Below, piece by piece: positions 63,407 to 64,000 of a DNA stretch of 64,000 nt; position 1 is the stretch's first letter, and each line of letters opens with the position of its first letter. The stretch lies in contig JAEMBT020000004.1 in NCBI GenBank assembly GCA_018873245.2, positions 9,006,652 to 9,070,651 on the forward strand, in the 5' to 3' direction. The notes under the pieces are model-generated. The model did not search any database and was not told where the DNA came from. It saw only the letters and a list, made by a program, of their open reading frames with translations. The position numbers were made by a program, and so were the translations under genes. The DNA comes from Archegozetes longisetosus. Its lineage: Eukaryota; Arthropoda; Arachnida; Sarcoptiformes; Trhypochthoniidae.

Positions 63407-64000
63407 CTATAAATAATATTTAACATTTATACTTTCCTTCGGACCTCTAAAGGTTGAAGGCTCAAAACATTTAGTCTTTCCGCAATACCTAAGATCATAG
63501 TGGTTTAATTTATGACAAATACATTTAGTTATTTTTCGTTGTATTAATTCGATTTTTTGATTTTGTGTAACTGATAATGGTATAGTCATACTACAATATT
63601 CAATCACTGGCAATAAGTATGTTTTATGTAATGTTAATAGTATATTACCACTTACGGGGTCGCATATTCTCCTTATCATGAACCATTTTTTCATACATTT
63701 ATTAAGAGCATTATCAATTTGCAAATTAAAAGATAACCTATTATCAAAGATGATACCCAAATGCTTATGATTATTTTGAGTAATTATTGGAATGTTATTA
63801 ATGCAGTATTATGGGAAAATTGGGCTATCTTTAATGATACAAACATATGAACTGATTTAGAAGGATTTAATTTTAGGGAATTTATTTTTGATCATGCAAA
63901 TAAACTATCCAAATCCTGCTGTAGCATTTGAGAGTCTTCATGACTATAAATCACCTTTAACAATACAGTGTCGTCAGCAAATTGATATAACTTTTAATAA
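63407..64000 (-). pseudogene. non-LTR retrotransposon reverse transcriptase fragment
   Basis: The minus strand begins at the right window edge with YQFADDTVL (63963-63989), the FADD form of the reverse-transcriptase active site. It continues with INSLKLNPSKS, then in a different frame GIIFDNRLSFNLQID and YLLPVIEYCS, the usual order downstream of the catalytic motif in LINE polymerases. An in-frame TGA and at least one frameshift show it is broken. The rest of the element lies outside the window; the 3' end appears truncated near 63407. The clade was not determined. Confidence 0.8.

Noticed and set aside
1..64000. Search for a prokaryote-like system, CRISPR array, retron or viral genome
   Set aside because: No regularly spaced repeats, operon-like gene runs or recognisable viral proteins; the window is ordinary animal-type nuclear DNA with transposons.

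Overview
This is a eukaryotic nuclear window, very AT-rich, with spliced genes (GT-AG introns, many of only 65-100 nt), microsatellites and a heavy load of decayed DNA transposons. The gene content (an insect-type ~600-residue GMC oxidoreductase, a neuropeptide GPCR of the TRH/growth-hormone-secretagogue-receptor-like kind, an alpha/epsilon-sarcoglycan, mariner elements) points to an arthropod; I cannot fix the order from the sequence. There is no prokaryotic-style operon, CRISPR array or defence locus.

Layout. 1-4.8 kb: the 3' half of an alpha/epsilon-sarcoglycan gene (plus strand, five exons reconstructed by splice phase). 4.8-36 kb: about 31 kb with no gene I can defend, carrying a hAT-type element inserted into a pogo-like MITE (5.95-6.78 kb), three long inverted repeats (7.5-8.5, 15.4-16.0 and 22.0-22.9 kb), small MITEs, a tRNA-like sequence and microsatellites. 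36.4-46.4 kb: a complete seven-exon rhodopsin-class GPCR (459 residues), with an 8.2-kb intron after TM2. 47.3-48.0 kb: an unrecognised minus-strand coding-like stretch. 49-57.2 kb: a transposon graveyard containing a piggyBac-like element, a mosaic of inverted repeats with duplicated coding remnants, and a mariner cleanly inserted inside an older mariner, both bounded by TIRs and TA duplications. 58.4-60.9 kb: a two-exon GMC oxidoreductase with two single-base frame losses. 62.8 kb: a possible terminal exon. 63.4-64 kb: a non-LTR reverse-transcriptase fragment running off the right edge.

The three recognised genes have no evident shared pathway: sarcoglycan is a muscle membrane-complex protein, the GPCR a peptide-hormone receptor, and the GMC enzyme a secreted or membrane-associated FAD oxidoreductase. 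The most instructive material is the nesting of transposons, which gives a relative insertion chronology, and a pattern of -1 frame losses that can mostly be placed at short homopolymers, which leaves open whether the GMC gene is a pseudogene or carries assembly errors. I found no convincing new biological system. The nearest candidates are the 50.8-54.3 kb inverted-repeat mosaic and the unrecognised gene at 47.3-48.0 kb.
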